Shown piece by piece: positions 21,965 to 34,266 of a stretch of 64,000 nt of DNA. A program made the position numbers and the translations under genes. The notes under the pieces are model-generated. The model was not told the origin of the DNA and made no database searches. It was given only the letters and a program-made list of their open reading frames with translations. This DNA comes from Zhengitettix transpicula (Eukaryota > Arthropoda > Insecta > Orthoptera > Tetrigidae): the NCBI GenBank assembly GCA_037074705.1, contig CM073591.1:4952087-5016086 (forward strand), in the 5' to 3' direction. Within the stretch, counting starts at the first letter, position 1; the number at the start of each line of letters is the position of its first letter.

Positions 21965-23730
21965 AAGACATCCACTGTTAAGATTTCCGCGATCTTTATC
22001 CATATTTAGGATTATACAAAGGATCCTTCTCCTTAAATAATAACTGTAGTATATTTAGGAGTTTTCTCTTTGCGGATTTTGGATAATCTTCCAAGTCGTT
22101 GTTGCGTTTAATTTGCTTTCCGTGCTGCCAACTTCTTCACCTCCAAGGCAACATTAAAACTTTTCCCAATTAATACATTTCCCAAAATACATAATACAAA
22201 ATAATAATTATTTGGAAGGGATATATTATTATTAGTGTATACTTAATGTGATTTGTTTTTGATTGCAACCTTGCTCCTGGCACCCGGAGGAGAGATCTTC
22301 AGGCTGTCGTGCGCTTGCTCCCTTGTCAATCAACTTCATTTCGTGTCATACTGGGAAAAGGAAACGCTCTCAATAGTCGAATTAATGAACATCAAAAAAC
22401 AATATTGTTAATTATGTTGTATACATGCTATAAATATGATAATAAATGTGTAATGTCTTGGGGTTTGCCGTGCAGCAGGCGGCAAGGGGTGGCCAATCAA
22501 CATCCTGCAATGGATCGGGAGTATTTCTGACACACTTAAGGTACATTTTAACTCTCTTAAGCGAGTATTAGATTACCGAGGATATTTGAATGTCTCAGGT
22601 TAGCAAGAAAATTGTTGACTGTTATCGACGTCCTGGTAGTATTTTTGACGATCTTAAGCGACTAACTAAAGTTTTTTCTTTAGTGTCTAAAGTATTTATG
22701 CTTTTCTAGTCACTGATTAAATTAGCATATGGAGGTTAAATCACTAATAGAATTAAATACTCAGACAACGCCTACTAGTTACTGTAATGTCTACATATAA
22801 TTGAGGATATGAGCATCTTGCGTGAACGTTCAACAAGCGACATCTAAAAGTCCGCAGGCGTGGCTCAGTCCCACTCTACACAATGTGTTTTCATTAATTT
22901 ATTGACGGTAGAACCTTGTCAACCATCCTCCTCCTCCACAATTACACTCTACGAATTCAAAGTCATGTCGTTTGGCTTGTGTAAGGTTCCGGAAGCTTGA
23001 CTTTACACTTTATAAGTTTATATTTATCACTGTTTCTAGTTTGGAGTCAAGGACAATTTGTTTAAAATATAACTTTCTGTCAATTTATTGTGTTTGACCT
23101 GCCGTGGAATTGACAGGGTTTTCGCCAGTCGTGATGAAATTGAAGCAAACGCAACAAACTTTTGTGTAGTTTAGTTCCTCCGTGGGAAGTGAAACCCTTC
23201 CTTCTGCTACTGAAACACTCGGTTTACTTGCACCCATACAGGAGCAAACGTTGTCCTGGCTGAGGAATAACAAAGAGAACAGCAAGGAACTGTTGTCCTT
23301 GGCTAAGGCGTGATTGAGCTCTTTGGGCAGCTGCATAATTTACCACGATACGAAATGATTTAATAAGCTGAAGAAGCGTAAACACAATTTCGTGTGTATG
23401 TTTCTGTATTAACTCCGTTAGTCGCCGCCTGAGTCAGACGTTTATATCGTTGAGTGGGGAAGGCAAATAATAAGCAAAATACTCACAAAAGAATATACGC
23501 AATAACAAGCAGCCACACACATGAAGGGATGTTGGAAATACACCATGTGAAAATGGGAACAATTAAACTAATAGTAGTTATTAATCTACACAGAATATTT
23601 CTACATATTAAAATGCCAACTTTGAATCGAGGGTAATTATAAAAACGCAGATACTTGTACAAATCATGCGCTAGTTGGTGTCCGCGTTGCCCGGGTATTA
23701 ATTTATATACGCTCGAAAAGATTTACTTCC
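21965..23730. repeat. Repeat family D, long copy 1
   Basis: 22215-23730 recurs in direct orientation at 29946-31545 with small indels, for example extra GTAGTTAACCCTCTTAAGG-type sequence near 30297 and an ATTAATATTGACG insertion near 30787. The first 300 bp is a shortened version of the 17251-17670 and 23935-24353 repeat. Both long copies include a Penelope-type scrap near their start and a GCGTTGCCCGGGTATT phrase near their end. It may be a compound of nested elements. Confidence 0.75.
22340..22396 (+). pseudogene. Penelope-like GIY-YIG scrap in repeat D
   Basis: One frame reads FRVILGKGNALNSRINEHQK, parallel to the 10258 fragment; the adjacent frame supplies CHTGKRKRS. The R-INEHQK part matches the helix after the YIG strand. 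It is duplicated at 30072-30128 with the repeat. Confidence 0.5.
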
Positions 23731-23934
23731 ACGTGAATCTATTCAAGAAATAGACTTCTTTTAAGAGATTTGACAATACCTCGTGCTGTAAGCGAGTTAA
23801 ATCTCCTCGCAGGCAACTCGTATTTAACAGCGTCGGCAGGTAACAAAGTGAAAGTACGCGCAGGGAAGCCTGCGGTGGCGTTGTATTGATTTATGCAGTT
23901 TGTCCCCGCTGGTGGCGCACTCCATGTGAAACAC

Positions 23935-24353
23935 AGCTTCTAATGTTATTTAAGTGGCAGGTCACGTCTGTATAAACGAACAATTTAGCTTAAAGTATCT
24001 GTGAATTATTTTAACTTCCGCTTTTACACTCGCGAGGTTCTTGTTACTTTCCTTAAACATCCACTGTTAAAATTCCCGCAATGTTTATCCATATTTAGGA
24101 TTATACAAAGGATCGATTCTAGTGCAGTGTTTTTCTCCTTAAATAATAACTTTAGTTTTCTCTTTGCGGATGTATAATAATTTTCCAGGTCGTTTTATTT
24201 GTTTCCGTGCTGCGAATTAATACATAATAATAATTGTAGTGAAACGACGTGATTATTTTGATTTGTTTTTGATTCCCACCTTGGCCCTGATCTTCATGAA
24301 CGAGCCGTTGCTGTGGCCTGCGCCCGGCGTAAAGGACGCAAGAGTCCTCGAGC
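23935..24353. repeat. Dispersed repeat family D, partial copy
   Basis: Near-identical to 17251-17670 over its length, ending at the same GGACGCAAGAGTCCTCGAGC phrase, which suggests a real element end at that point. It abuts the CR1-like LINE. Confidence 0.75.
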
Positions 24354-24586
24354 GAGTAATGTAGACCAGTACTTTTGGTTTACAGAATTTTAATGTATAC
24401 GGACAGATACAACTGCCAACCTTTCACACAGCGAGAATACAAGGTTCAGTTGGTGTGACTGTAAGTCAAGTACAAATAAGGACAGCGGGGAGACGAAGGG
24501 CGACATGGACCCGACTTGAAGAGTCATACATAATATCTCCCCCCTCAAAGAATTATGATACCAGTTAATGCGTAATTTACATAGTT

Positions 24587-27340
24587 ATGATAAACATAGG
24601 GTTTTGGAGGACAAGATTCTTCAAGGTAATGGGTGTTAGGTTCTCATTTATTGGTGAGGATACCTTGGCGGAGCACTGGCAAAATGAAGACGAAGCTAAT
24701 TGTTTTGTCCTAGAGGGTTATGCTAGGGTATCAAATTTCAGTCGAACAATAATGAAAAATTGGGGGGGGGGTTCGTGTATTTTCATTAAAAACGAGCATG
24801 TAGAAAAGTGCAAAGATAGACCAGACATTCGTAACCTCAGTCGTGAATGTGTTTTCGAGTGCAGTGCAGTTGAACTAACAACCGTTAATAATTCTAAAAA
24901 TGTCATATTTTTATCAATTTATTGCCAACCTGGTAGCGATTGTGCAAGTTTTATTTCGCTTCTAGACCGTGTATTAAGGAAAATAAGACTGTTATTGTGT
25001 GAGGCGACTTCAATGTTGACTACCTGCGCGACCCTGAGACCATCCCACGACATTTGCGTCTTAAACTTAGATCCCACTAGAGTTGCCTTTTCTGAAACTT
25101 GTATTGTGTAACCTTCACATAGATTCTTACAATGTTAGTGTAATATAAACAGGTTTATCCGATCACAAGGGTATGTTAATGAACATAAAGAGTGAAACCT
25201 AGCCCTAAAGACTCAGTACTACTTACTAGAAACCTTAACTCTGCAAAACTCTGAATTATCGCAAATAGACTAGAGACCGTACAATGGGATTTTATTTTAG
25301 ATGTTAATAAAACTAAGAATGCTGATGACATGTTCGAAAGTTTTCTAAATTATTTCTTATTAGTCATCAACGAGACAGCTACGCTTAAATTAAAGAATAG
25401 ACCCAATATCAAAGTAAAACACTGGATAACTAAAGGCAGACTAGTTTCTCGCGAAAGGCTCTGACAAAAGAATAAATTCAAAAATATTGACTCTTGGCCA
25501 CAATTCTTGACTTTCTTCCGACCTTATAGACGTATCTACAGGAAAGTGCTCGTAGCAGCTAAACAACTACATACATAGAAGTCAAACTTTCACCAACAGA
25601 GACGCTGCGGGCATATTTAATTCATATTTTGTTAACGTGTCGGATCAATTTTCTAACAATAAGCCATCAGAAGGTCGTGCTTTTTATAAACTGCTACAAA
25701 ACGCCGTGCCGATTGTTCACAATTCCATTTTCCTTCAACCGGTTACCAATATCGAAATAATGTTCCCATTCTGCGGCTATAGATGGCATCTCACTGCGCC
25801 ACTCCCCTTCAAATCATATTCAACGCGTGTCTTTCTACCGGCATTTTCCCGACTCCCTTAAAGCTGCAAAAGTTATTCCGATCTTCAAGAAGGGTTCACC
25901 CACTGACGCATTTCCCTATTTCCAATAGTTTCAAAAATAGTTCAAAAAATTCTACAGAAAAAGTTACTCGAATTCTTGACGAAGTATAAAGCAATTCCTT
26001 CTGCTTAAACAAATGTCCTCAACCAGCGGCATGTACGAGTTCATTCAAAGTATACAAAATTCCCTTGATGAAAAACTGAAAGTAGCCGAAATTTTTGCTG
26101 ATCTTTCGAAGGCATCTGATCTTGTAAATCACTGCATACTCCTCCAAAAATTAGAATATTATGGGATCAGAGGCAACGCTTTGGCACTCTTTAAATCTTA
26201 TCTCAACAATCGGAAACAGAAGGTGGCCTTAAAAAACAAAGCTGGTGAGGTGCAGTTGTCAGGCATTACTTGTGGCGTGCCTCAGGGCTCAATATCAGGT
26301 CCCCTGCTTTTTCTTTTGTATATTAACGATCTTCCAGAATATATGGACCCTATAAAATCTGTCTTATACGCAGATGACACTAATTTGTTAATTACGGACA
26401 TTGATTTAAATAATCTCAATGCGAAGATTGAGACTGCATCTAGAGACCTAAATACTTGGTTCGCCGCCAATAAATTAACGCTCAATGTACAGAAAACTAA
26501 GTTAGTTCGTCTTACAACATCCTAACTGATAACTTCTAAGATCATGCGACTTTCCTCAGGCTTGCAGGTCGACATGAAATTAAAATGGAACTTGCACATT
26601 GATCGCAAACTTAGTTCTGTTTGCTACTCATTGATACCAAAACTGCTTCACTAGTCTATTTTGCCTACTTTCATTCACATATGTGTTACGGTGTTGCCAA
26701 CTGGGGCAATTGTTCTTGTAGTGTGGATGTTTTCAAACTGCAAAGACGAGCCATTAGAATTATATCAGGTTGAGATGCTGCAGACTTCATATTCTGACTC
26801 TACCTAGCGCTTACACGTTAGAAACACTCAAATTTGTTAAACGCAACATGAACAAGTAACGGGGACAATCCTGGAGGAACCTTTCAGTTCTCAGCCTCCA
26901 CGAGTCTAGCGTTCATTATTCCGGTATCGCACTATTTAAGAGAACATCAACAACTACAACGCATTCGTCAAGGAGTGTAAAACTGTGGAACTTATTCCTC
27001 AGTACACGAATTTTTGAATCGGTCTCACATTCGTTGAACTGCCTTACCTACAAAATTGCCGAATATGCTATAAATATGTAAATAGTGTGTCCAGTTTTCC
27101 TGCCTCTGCTTTCTCTTTTAGTCAATATCTATGACGACATCCCTCCGTACCTAGCGACAGGAGATTAATACCAGGAAGTGATTAGTGTCGTGTTTCCTAA
27201 AAATAGTGTGTATGATTGTAGTGACTAGACTAATGTAAACAGATACGAATTTTTGTGTGTTTTTGTGTATTATAAGTTTATATGTAATTTATCTACTGTA
27301 TATTTGTACGAATCCTCTTTAGAGGGCTAATGGTGAATAA
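24587..27340 (+). mobile_element. CR1/L2-group-like LINE, 5'-truncated and decayed
   Basis: A non-LTR retrotransposon copy. 24640-25110 covers part of an apurinic-type endonuclease (EHWQNEDE, then GGSCIFIKNE, then VIFLSIYCQPGS). 26013-26525 is an uninterrupted RT palm: IFADLSKASDLVNH, GIRGNALALFKSYL, CGVPQGSISGPLLF, YADDTNLL and NVQKTKLV, with both catalytic aspartates of YADD kept. 26690-26770 adds a C-terminal LQRRAIRIISG segment. Frames between 25110 and 26013 and after 26525 are broken. It ends in a small hairpin (CCTCT/AGAGG near 27314) and an (ATCT)n tail, a style of 3' end seen in the CR1/L2 superclade. ORF1 is absent. Confidence 0.8.
26013..26525 (+). pseudogene. LINE reverse transcriptase palm domain
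   Basis: 170 open codons with the RT core of the LINE described at 24587-27340. YADD lies at about residue 119, VPQGS at about 89. The first aspartate motif reads FADLSKASD where family members have FxDLxKAFD, so F is replaced by S. It is preceded and followed by stops, so no functional ORF2 is made. It is the best-preserved coding block of any RT in the window. Confidence 0.8.
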
Positions 27341-27361
27341 ATCTATCTATCTATCTATCTT
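27341..27361. repeat. (ATCT)n LINE tail
   Basis: Five ATCT units directly after GAATAA at the 3' end of the CR1-like LINE, marking that element's downstream boundary. Confidence 0.9.
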
Positions 27362-27399
27362 ATCAAATTAGGTTTTCATACTAGATTTCTCTCCACCTT

Positions 27400-28460
27400 T
27401 AATTGAAATTTCTCAATTCTATCCCTTTTATTTTACGATTTCTTTAATAATTTCCTTCGTTTGACATTTAATTTGTAGTGTTTCTTTTTCATGATATATT
27501 AATATTAGTATGTTTGAATTGGGGATGTATTCTGTCTTAAACTATGGAATTTACAATAATTTGCTTGTCCAATATTTTCCTAATACGTTTACTTATAGGA
27601 GTATAATTTGGTTTACAATAATAGTTCTTCCATTACCGTCCAATCTTGTATCTTACTTACTAATGTATTAGTTTCTGATAGCATAACCGTCTTAATATAA
27701 AAATATTCTCTTTAGAAAGTCTTCCGATATGGATTTTTTGTAAACTGCAAAATGCTAAACTCGTTTATATTTCGTCCGTGGTGAGGATTAGACCAGAGTG
27801 ATTAATTGATAAAATATGTCTCTGGCTTTTAGTATATTTTCATTTGTTCTTGTAGATACTGATTGATTTATCTCGTTATGTCTGAGTTCAGTTTGTTAGT
27901 TAATTCTTGATTGTGACTGAGAATCTGTTTATTCTGAGTTTGCAATAATATTTGATTCGATTGAATTTGTCTGAATAATTCGTCGTATCTTTCTCCATCC
28001 GTGGAGTCTAGATTGCCCGTTATCTGCTTCAAAATTGACCCTGATCCTCTCTTGGCTCTGTCGTTACATAGTATTTTCATATTGTCTGTTAATCTTTCCA
28101 TGTTGAATTGTGACTTTCTAATTCTTTACTGTAAGTAATAGATTTATTCAGATGGTTGTAGACATTATTTCTATTTTCGAGTAATTTATGGTATTCTACT
28201 TTTACATTCCGAATATCATATACGTACCTATCGAATTCTTTAATACATACATTTCCTAACTCTAGTAAGCTAAATCCCGGATTATATGAAATATCTTCCA
28301 AGTCCTGTAACATATTTACGCGGTCTCTTTAGTTTATTGATTTGATGTTTCTTATTTTTAGTATCCTGTAATATTCCTAACCTAGTGTTATAATTTTGTA
28401 AAGATTGTTGTTAATTTTTCCTATCCTGCGGGGATCTTCTTTAACGAGTATTCGTTTGGA
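27400..28460 (-). pseudogene. Errantivirus env-like (F-type fusion protein) fragment
   Basis: Two consecutive minus-strand frames (28313-28089 and 28101-27868) match the membrane-fusion glycoprotein type found in insect errantiviruses and related to baculovirus F proteins. The first is a helical ectodomain piece. The second has a basic cleavage-type site (RAKR) followed by a Gly/Ser-Ile-Leu stretch and the ITGNLDSTDGE segment typical after the fusion peptide. Frame breaks separate the pieces and stops follow. It lies downstream of integrase on the same strand, as env does in these elements. The gene is non-functional here. Confidence 0.7.
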
Positions 28461-28559
28461 TAATGCTTCGGGGTTCTTACCCTTGTTAAAGCTGTTCCAA
28501 TTTTTTTGTAACGTTGTTATTTATTTCTTGTAACTTGGAAAAGTGTTGTTTTAAAATGT

Positions 28560-29074
28560 CTACTGGGAATAAATTGTTCTTATCACCTCTGTTGGTGCGA
28601 GTTGAGTTACTGAGTTATTGCAATTTTCAATTATTGAGTCTTTACTGTAAATGTTGTTGAGATTCATTAGTGGCAAGTGTTCGATTAAGGTTGAATGGAA
28701 ACGTTCAATGACACCGTTTGATTTAGGATTATTTACACTCGTAACATGTAAGTTAATTCCGTGGGTACTCCTGAGGTCTTTTATGAGAAAATTATTAAAT
28801 TCGGTCTCAGAATCGGTCACTACTTTACTTTCGAGAAGTAATCGAGCAACTGTTTAGTCGCATTTAATGTACCCAGGGGATGTATTATTAAAAACTTTCC
28901 TTTGTTAAGACTAAGGGGGGCGATATTAATTTTCTCAAAAGGACGTGTAGGTGTGGGGGTTAAGTTAGTATGTTGTTCTACTTGGCATAATTCACAGTTA
29001 TTTACAAATTTTTGGACATAGTGTTGTAAATTTGGCCAATAATAGCGTTCCCTTAAGCTTTTGTAAGTTTCCAA
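28560..29074 (-). pseudogene. Gypsy/errantivirus integrase fragment
   Basis: 29074-28820 encodes an integrase zinc-binding (H2C2) end with RYYWPNLQHYVQ and NCELCQ, and 28820-28560 continues into the catalytic core with DSETEFNN and NPKSNGVIERFHSTLIEH. The latter holds the second aspartate and the glutamate of the DDE triad. The sequence between them, with the first aspartate, is deleted or scrambled, so the enzyme is dead. The wording of the core fits the Gypsy superfamily rather than Copia or BEL. Confidence 0.8.
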
Positions 29075-29829
29075 TATTCCTCTATGATTAGTTTTTCCCC
29101 CAATGATATTCCCTTACAATTTTCAACCGGTTTTCTTCATTTTCAATATCTTCAATTAATGATTTGCATTTAATGAATATGATACTTGGTTTTATAGTTG
29201 GTCTATTTGATTCTTTAATAGTTGAGTTTTAAACAGACAGTGATATGTGATTTCGCAAAAATTATAATATCTCGTTTCGCAACTGAACGGTCATTCGCGT
29301 TTTTGTCTCAAAAACTCTCATTGTATTTACTATTGTTGATTTGGCATGTTAACTTTTTGGTCCATATACGTTATTCCGTTGATTTCGTTTTCGTCTGCTC
29401 TATGTTCTGTATCCCCTTCGGATTCTAAATTGTTTCGTACACTGGAAATGTCTGAATTTAGATTCAGTTCGTTCAATACGCATCCAAATATATTAAATGT
29501 TATTGTTTCGTCTTTATAGTTCCCAATCGAGTCCTAAAGCATTTATTTCATAGATTTCATTCGCTTAATTTTCCCAATGCTAATCTTATGTTATTTATTT
29601 CTAAATCTTCGGAATATTTATCCTTAACTAATACATGTATTATTAAGTTTTTACCTGGGGAAAGTTGCGAAATAATATCTTGAGATTTTGTAGTGTTTTA
29701 CCTTAATTTTATTTTGGCAGATTATCTTACTATGGAAGTTTTTATCAATGGATTTGAGATCTAACTATATATAATGTACTATTATCCCTTTCTGGTGTAT
29801 TATATTTCCATCCTTGTAATTTATTGAAA

Positions 29830-29935
29830 ACTTCGGTCTTATTGTCGACAGGGCGTCAGCGTTTGTGTTGACGGTGCCTGGTTTGTATTCTTCCAACCTC
29901 TCTTTCCACCTGGCTAGTTTATTTATTTTTATTAG
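29830..29935 (-). pseudogene. Gypsy RNase H C-terminal scrap
   Basis: Minus strand reads KLARWKERLEEYKPGTVNTN and then ADALS, the standard end of the Gypsy-type RNase H domain (KPG-x-N-xx-ADALSR). It lies upstream of the integrase pieces in the right order. The element is cut at about 29940, where repeat family D copy 2 begins. The ~750 bp between this and the integrase is decayed. Confidence 0.7.
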
Positions 29936-29945
29936 TTTATTATTT

Positions 29946-31545
29946 TGAAGAGATATATTGTTATTAGTGTATACTTAATGTGATTTGTTTTTGATTGCAA
30001 CCTTGCTCCTGGCACCCGGAGGAGAGATCTTCAGGCTGTCGTGCGCTTGCTCCCTTGTCAATAAACTTCATTTCGTGTCATACTGGGAAAAGGAAACGCT
30101 CTCAAAAGTCGAATTAATGAACATCAAAAAACAATATTGTTAATTATATTGTATTCATGTTATAAATATGATAATAAATGTGAAATGTGTAGCGGGTTTG
30201 CCGTGCAGCAGGTGGCAAGGGGTGGCCAATCATCATCCTGCAATGGATCGGGAGTATTTCTGACACATTTTAACTCTCTTAGGGCACCAAGAGTGTAGTT
30301 AACCCTCTTAAGGTGAAGCGAGTATTAGATTACCGAGGATATTTCAATGTCTCAGGTTAGCAAGAAAATTGTTGACTTTTATCGACTTCCTGGTAGTATT
30401 TTCGACGCTCTTAAGCTACTAACTAAATTTCTTACTTTAAAGACTAAAGTATTTATGCTTTTCTAGTCACTGATAAAATTAGCATATGAAGGTTAAACCA
30501 CTAATAGAATTAAATACTCAGACAACGCCTACTAGTTTATAATAGCAACACAAATGAAGCTGTAATGTCTACATATCATTGAGTATATGAGCCTCTTGCG
30601 TGAACGTTCAACAAGCGGCATGTGAAAGTCCGCAGGCGTGGCTCAGTCCCACTCTACACAATGTGTTTTCATTAATTTATTGACGGTAGAACCTTGTCAA
30701 CCATCCTCCTCCTTCACAATTACACTCTACGAATTCAAAGTAATGTCGTTGGGCTTGTGTAAGGCCCTGGAAACTTGCGCGTGATATTAATATTGACGTT
30801 ACACTTTATAAGTTTATATTTATCACTGTTTCTAGTTTGGAGTCAACGACAATTTTTTAAAAAATATAACTTAACTTTCTGTCAATTTATTGTGTTTGAC
30901 CTGCCGTGGAATTTACAGGCTTTTCGCCAGTCGTGAAGAAAATTAAGCAATCTTAACAAACTTTGGTCTAGTTTAGTTCCTCCGTGGGAAGTGAAACGCA
31001 TCCTTCTGCTACTGAAACACTCGGTTCACTTGCACCCATAAAGAGGCAAACGTTGTCCTGGCTCAGGAATAACAAAGAGAACAGCAAGGATCTGTTGTCC
31101 TTGGCTAAGGCGCGATTGAGCTCTTTCGGCAGCTGCGTAATTTACCACGATACGAAATGATTTAATAAGCAGAAAAAGCGTAAACACATTTTAATTGTTT
31201 GAAAATTTCGTGTGTATGTTTCTGTATTAACTCCGTTAGTCGCCGCGTGAGGCAGACGTTTATATCGTAGAGTGAGGAAGACAAATAAGAATATGCAAAA
31301 TACAAAAAAATATACGCAATAACAAGCAGCCACACAAATGAAGGGATGTTTGAAATACACCATGTGAAAATGGGAAAAATTAAACTAATAGTTATTAATC
31401 TACACAGAATGTTTCTACATATTAAGATGGCTACTTTGAATCAAGGGTAATTATAAAAACACTTATACAAATCATGCTCTCGCTGGTGCGTGGCGTTGCC
31501 CGGGTATTAATTTATATACGCTCGAAACGATATTAACTTCCGTTG
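29946..31545. repeat. Repeat family D, long copy 2
   Basis: Direct-repeat partner of 22215-23730 (see there), ~6.2 kb away from its start. The two copies flank the CR1-like LINE and the Gypsy fragment. Divergence is spread over the whole length, so the duplication is not very recent. The Penelope-type scrap is at 30072-30128 (plus). Confidence 0.75.
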
Positions 31546-31549
31546 TGTA

Positions 31550-32220
31550 AGTGTTCTGTTCTCTAATTATGTGACAAACACGATAAGTGTCGAGTGAAGA
31601 TGTCGCAAGTGTTGGCAGGCAGAGGTTGTGCTGTGACGTCACATTATTAACCCTTCATAATTACAGTAATATTCAAGTTGGTCAACTGTAAGTAATGAAT
31701 GTGCTGCTCCATTATGGAGTTATGAAGGGAAAACGTTGTGGTACATCCGTCACTTACAATTGCGTAGAATCCGGAAGACTTTCTCCTGGATGTGTCCAGT
31801 TATGGATTTCAGTTGTTCCATTGACATCATAACGGTGAGCCATGAAAAACGAAGAAGAGAAGGATTAGTGGAAAAAATAAGAAAGTTAGAGGAAATCAGA
31901 AACAATTTCTTTAAACAGTCCAAAAAAGGCAAATTTAAATATTTGCTAATTGCCAGTCCTGATTAATTGAATAGAGCTTTGGACTATTTGACAGTCCAAC
32001 GTAACTTGTACATTTTCTCTGTCATTGCCACCGAAATATACAGAAATACTATAATTTATGACCAGCCTCGTTACTTTTATTAAGCAATATTTCTAGAAAT
32101 GTAGATTGTGTTTAAATAAATTACGTTGCTTTTGCAATGACATCATTCTCTTGTTCCTGACGTGTGCTGCTAGGGGCGAGTCATTCCTGCTCCTTGCCCA
32201 ATTCATCTTGTTCACAATAT
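31550..32220. other. Unassigned
   Basis: Contains a 76-residue plus frame (31736-31966) with a basic, charged C-terminal half (KRRREGLVEKIRKLEEIR) but no recognised domain. Confidence 0.3.
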
Positions 32221-32239
32221 TTGCTAACTTCGCCTGAAT

Positions 32240-33060
32240 ACGCGTGTCTCATTGGTTAACAAATCTCGTATAAGACTTCGCCTGCTTTTATGTTGTTTTC
32301 CTCGATGAGTTCGTGTGACGTCACAGCTGCCATCAGCTGATCGTGGGACAGTTGCCAGCGAGGATCGATGACAGCTGAACAGCTGACTGTCTGCGCTTCA
32401 GCAGCGCCACGACAGGCGGCGAGATTCACTTGAGTTTCATCTTAATTTAATTTTGTTTCTTTTTACGGACGGAAACATTTTATAGAAAATAAAGACGATT
32501 AGTGGAGTGAGAAATATTTTTAGAAACAATGTAAACACTAGTTTCATATATAAACATTCATTATATTAAAAATTAAGAAAAATAATTATTAATAAAACAA
32601 AAACCGTTTAAATTATTTTAATAATTCAGTTTAAGAATTTTCATTGTTTAAATTTCAATTTAATTATTGTAATTGATTTTGTTTAATTCAAATTTCATAA
32701 ACTGCAATAATTAAATTAAATTCAGGTTTTCATTTGATTTTCGATCATTTAAAATTAGACTAAATTTCTGATTTCTTTGTCTTGTCGTTGTCGAATGTGA
32801 AAGATTCTAATAAATTGAATTATAATGAATTAAATTTTTATTTCTACAAATATATTTTTTTAATTACAGCTTTTGAATATTAAAAAATTTGAAGTTAATT
32901 ATTTTATTTTGCTGGATTTCAATTCTTCAGTAAAACTTCAGTGTAATTAAAGTTTTGTTTATTTTTGTTTTATTTGACATTATTTTAATTCTCATTCAAC
33001 TCTTTAAATCTTGCAATTATTATATAAATTGTAAATGTTGTGAATTCCACAGTCTTTCCA
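32240..33060. repeat. Dispersed repeat, copy 2 (first copy at 9320-9990)
   Basis: Aligns with 9320-9990. The core is best conserved: TGACGTCA at 32318-32325 and the same CAGCTG series after it. This copy is longer because of AT-rich insertions between about 32490 and 32900. Confidence 0.7.
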
Positions 33061-33064
33061 ACAT

Positions 33065-34260
33065 GTGAATATTAAACTGTCACTGTGCTTGTGTTGTAAA
33101 GACACAGGGGCGCTGTTGACGATGACCATTTCTTTAAAAGCGCGCTATTTCGGACGAAGGTCGTTGTTTGTCCAGAAGGTCTCATACTCTAGGCGACAAA
33201 GAGAGCAGGAGGAGGACCTACACCTTGAGCGGTTCAACTCAGAAATCTGACAAGTCCTGGAAGTTTGTGGGTCTTACGTTACAATTGCACGTGGATCCTG
33301 ACACGTGGCTCATGGAGGATCTCTGTGCGTTCTTGCTTGACGTCACGTGACATGATTTCATTTATGTTAACAAGAAACATGAATTCAGGTCGCTAGGACA
33401 AATACATCGATCAAAATAGTGCTCAGGTTGTGGGTGGTGCCATTTTTACGGAGAAAATCAAGCACAAATGACACTAAGAAATGCAAATATTTCATTTGAC
33501 AAAAACGAAAAGTGGCTGGGTCATGACTTTATTCATTTAAAATATGCATATAACGAATTTTAATTGTTTATTACAATTGGTGTATATTTTAACGATGTCA
33601 AAATTAAGGGAATAAATAAGTAAAGTGGGTACAAAGTTGTTATTTACCACGTGTATGCGTGACTTGGTCCCCGCATGCAGCTGCTGAGGTTTTAAATCCA
33701 CTGCCTCATTCAGTACTTGGAGGGCTACTTTGAGCCCCAGCGTTAGATGCAGTATTGGCAGCCATGATTACCTGCATCTGAACCTCTGCTGCTTCGTGTC
33801 CACACACAGGGGAGTAATTACTAGTGGGGTTGAAAGCGCCGAGGCACTGTACAGGGTGTTACAGGACACTCATCACACAAACAAACTTGATGCATACGTG
33901 CAAAACATTACGTTTAACGTCGACTAATATGAAGAAATCAAATGAATCACCGACGTGCACTGGTGAAGCGGTCAGCATATAAGAACCCGTGTACAGGATC
34001 ACTGGGTTAAGGCTGCAGGAGAATCGCCAGCTTCCAATTCCAGAATATCCCGTGGAAGTAAACAGTCCTGAGACCCTCAACGGGATCTAGAACCAATGAT
34101 AATAATAACAAAGTCAAATATGAAATAAAATGGCTACACGATTTCCTCATTCTATAACAAGTGGAAGAATCCTGAAGCTGTTGAACAAGCAAGTTATATA
34201 TATTATTAGTTGGCGCGTTAATAAATCGAAGAAAGCGACGGAAGGTGGATGTTACAATCT
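33065..34260. other. No gene recognised
   Basis: More balanced composition at 33060-33350 and 33700-34150 but no domain, repeat end or RNA feature was identified. Confidence 0.35.
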
Positions 34261-34266
34261 TTATAC

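Noticed and set aside
27341..27361. CRISPR-like or satellite array
   Set aside because: Simple five-unit (ATCT)n tail of a LINE; no spacers.
28651..28857. Plus-strand frame over the integrase
   Set aside because: Antisense shadow of the integrase catalytic core.
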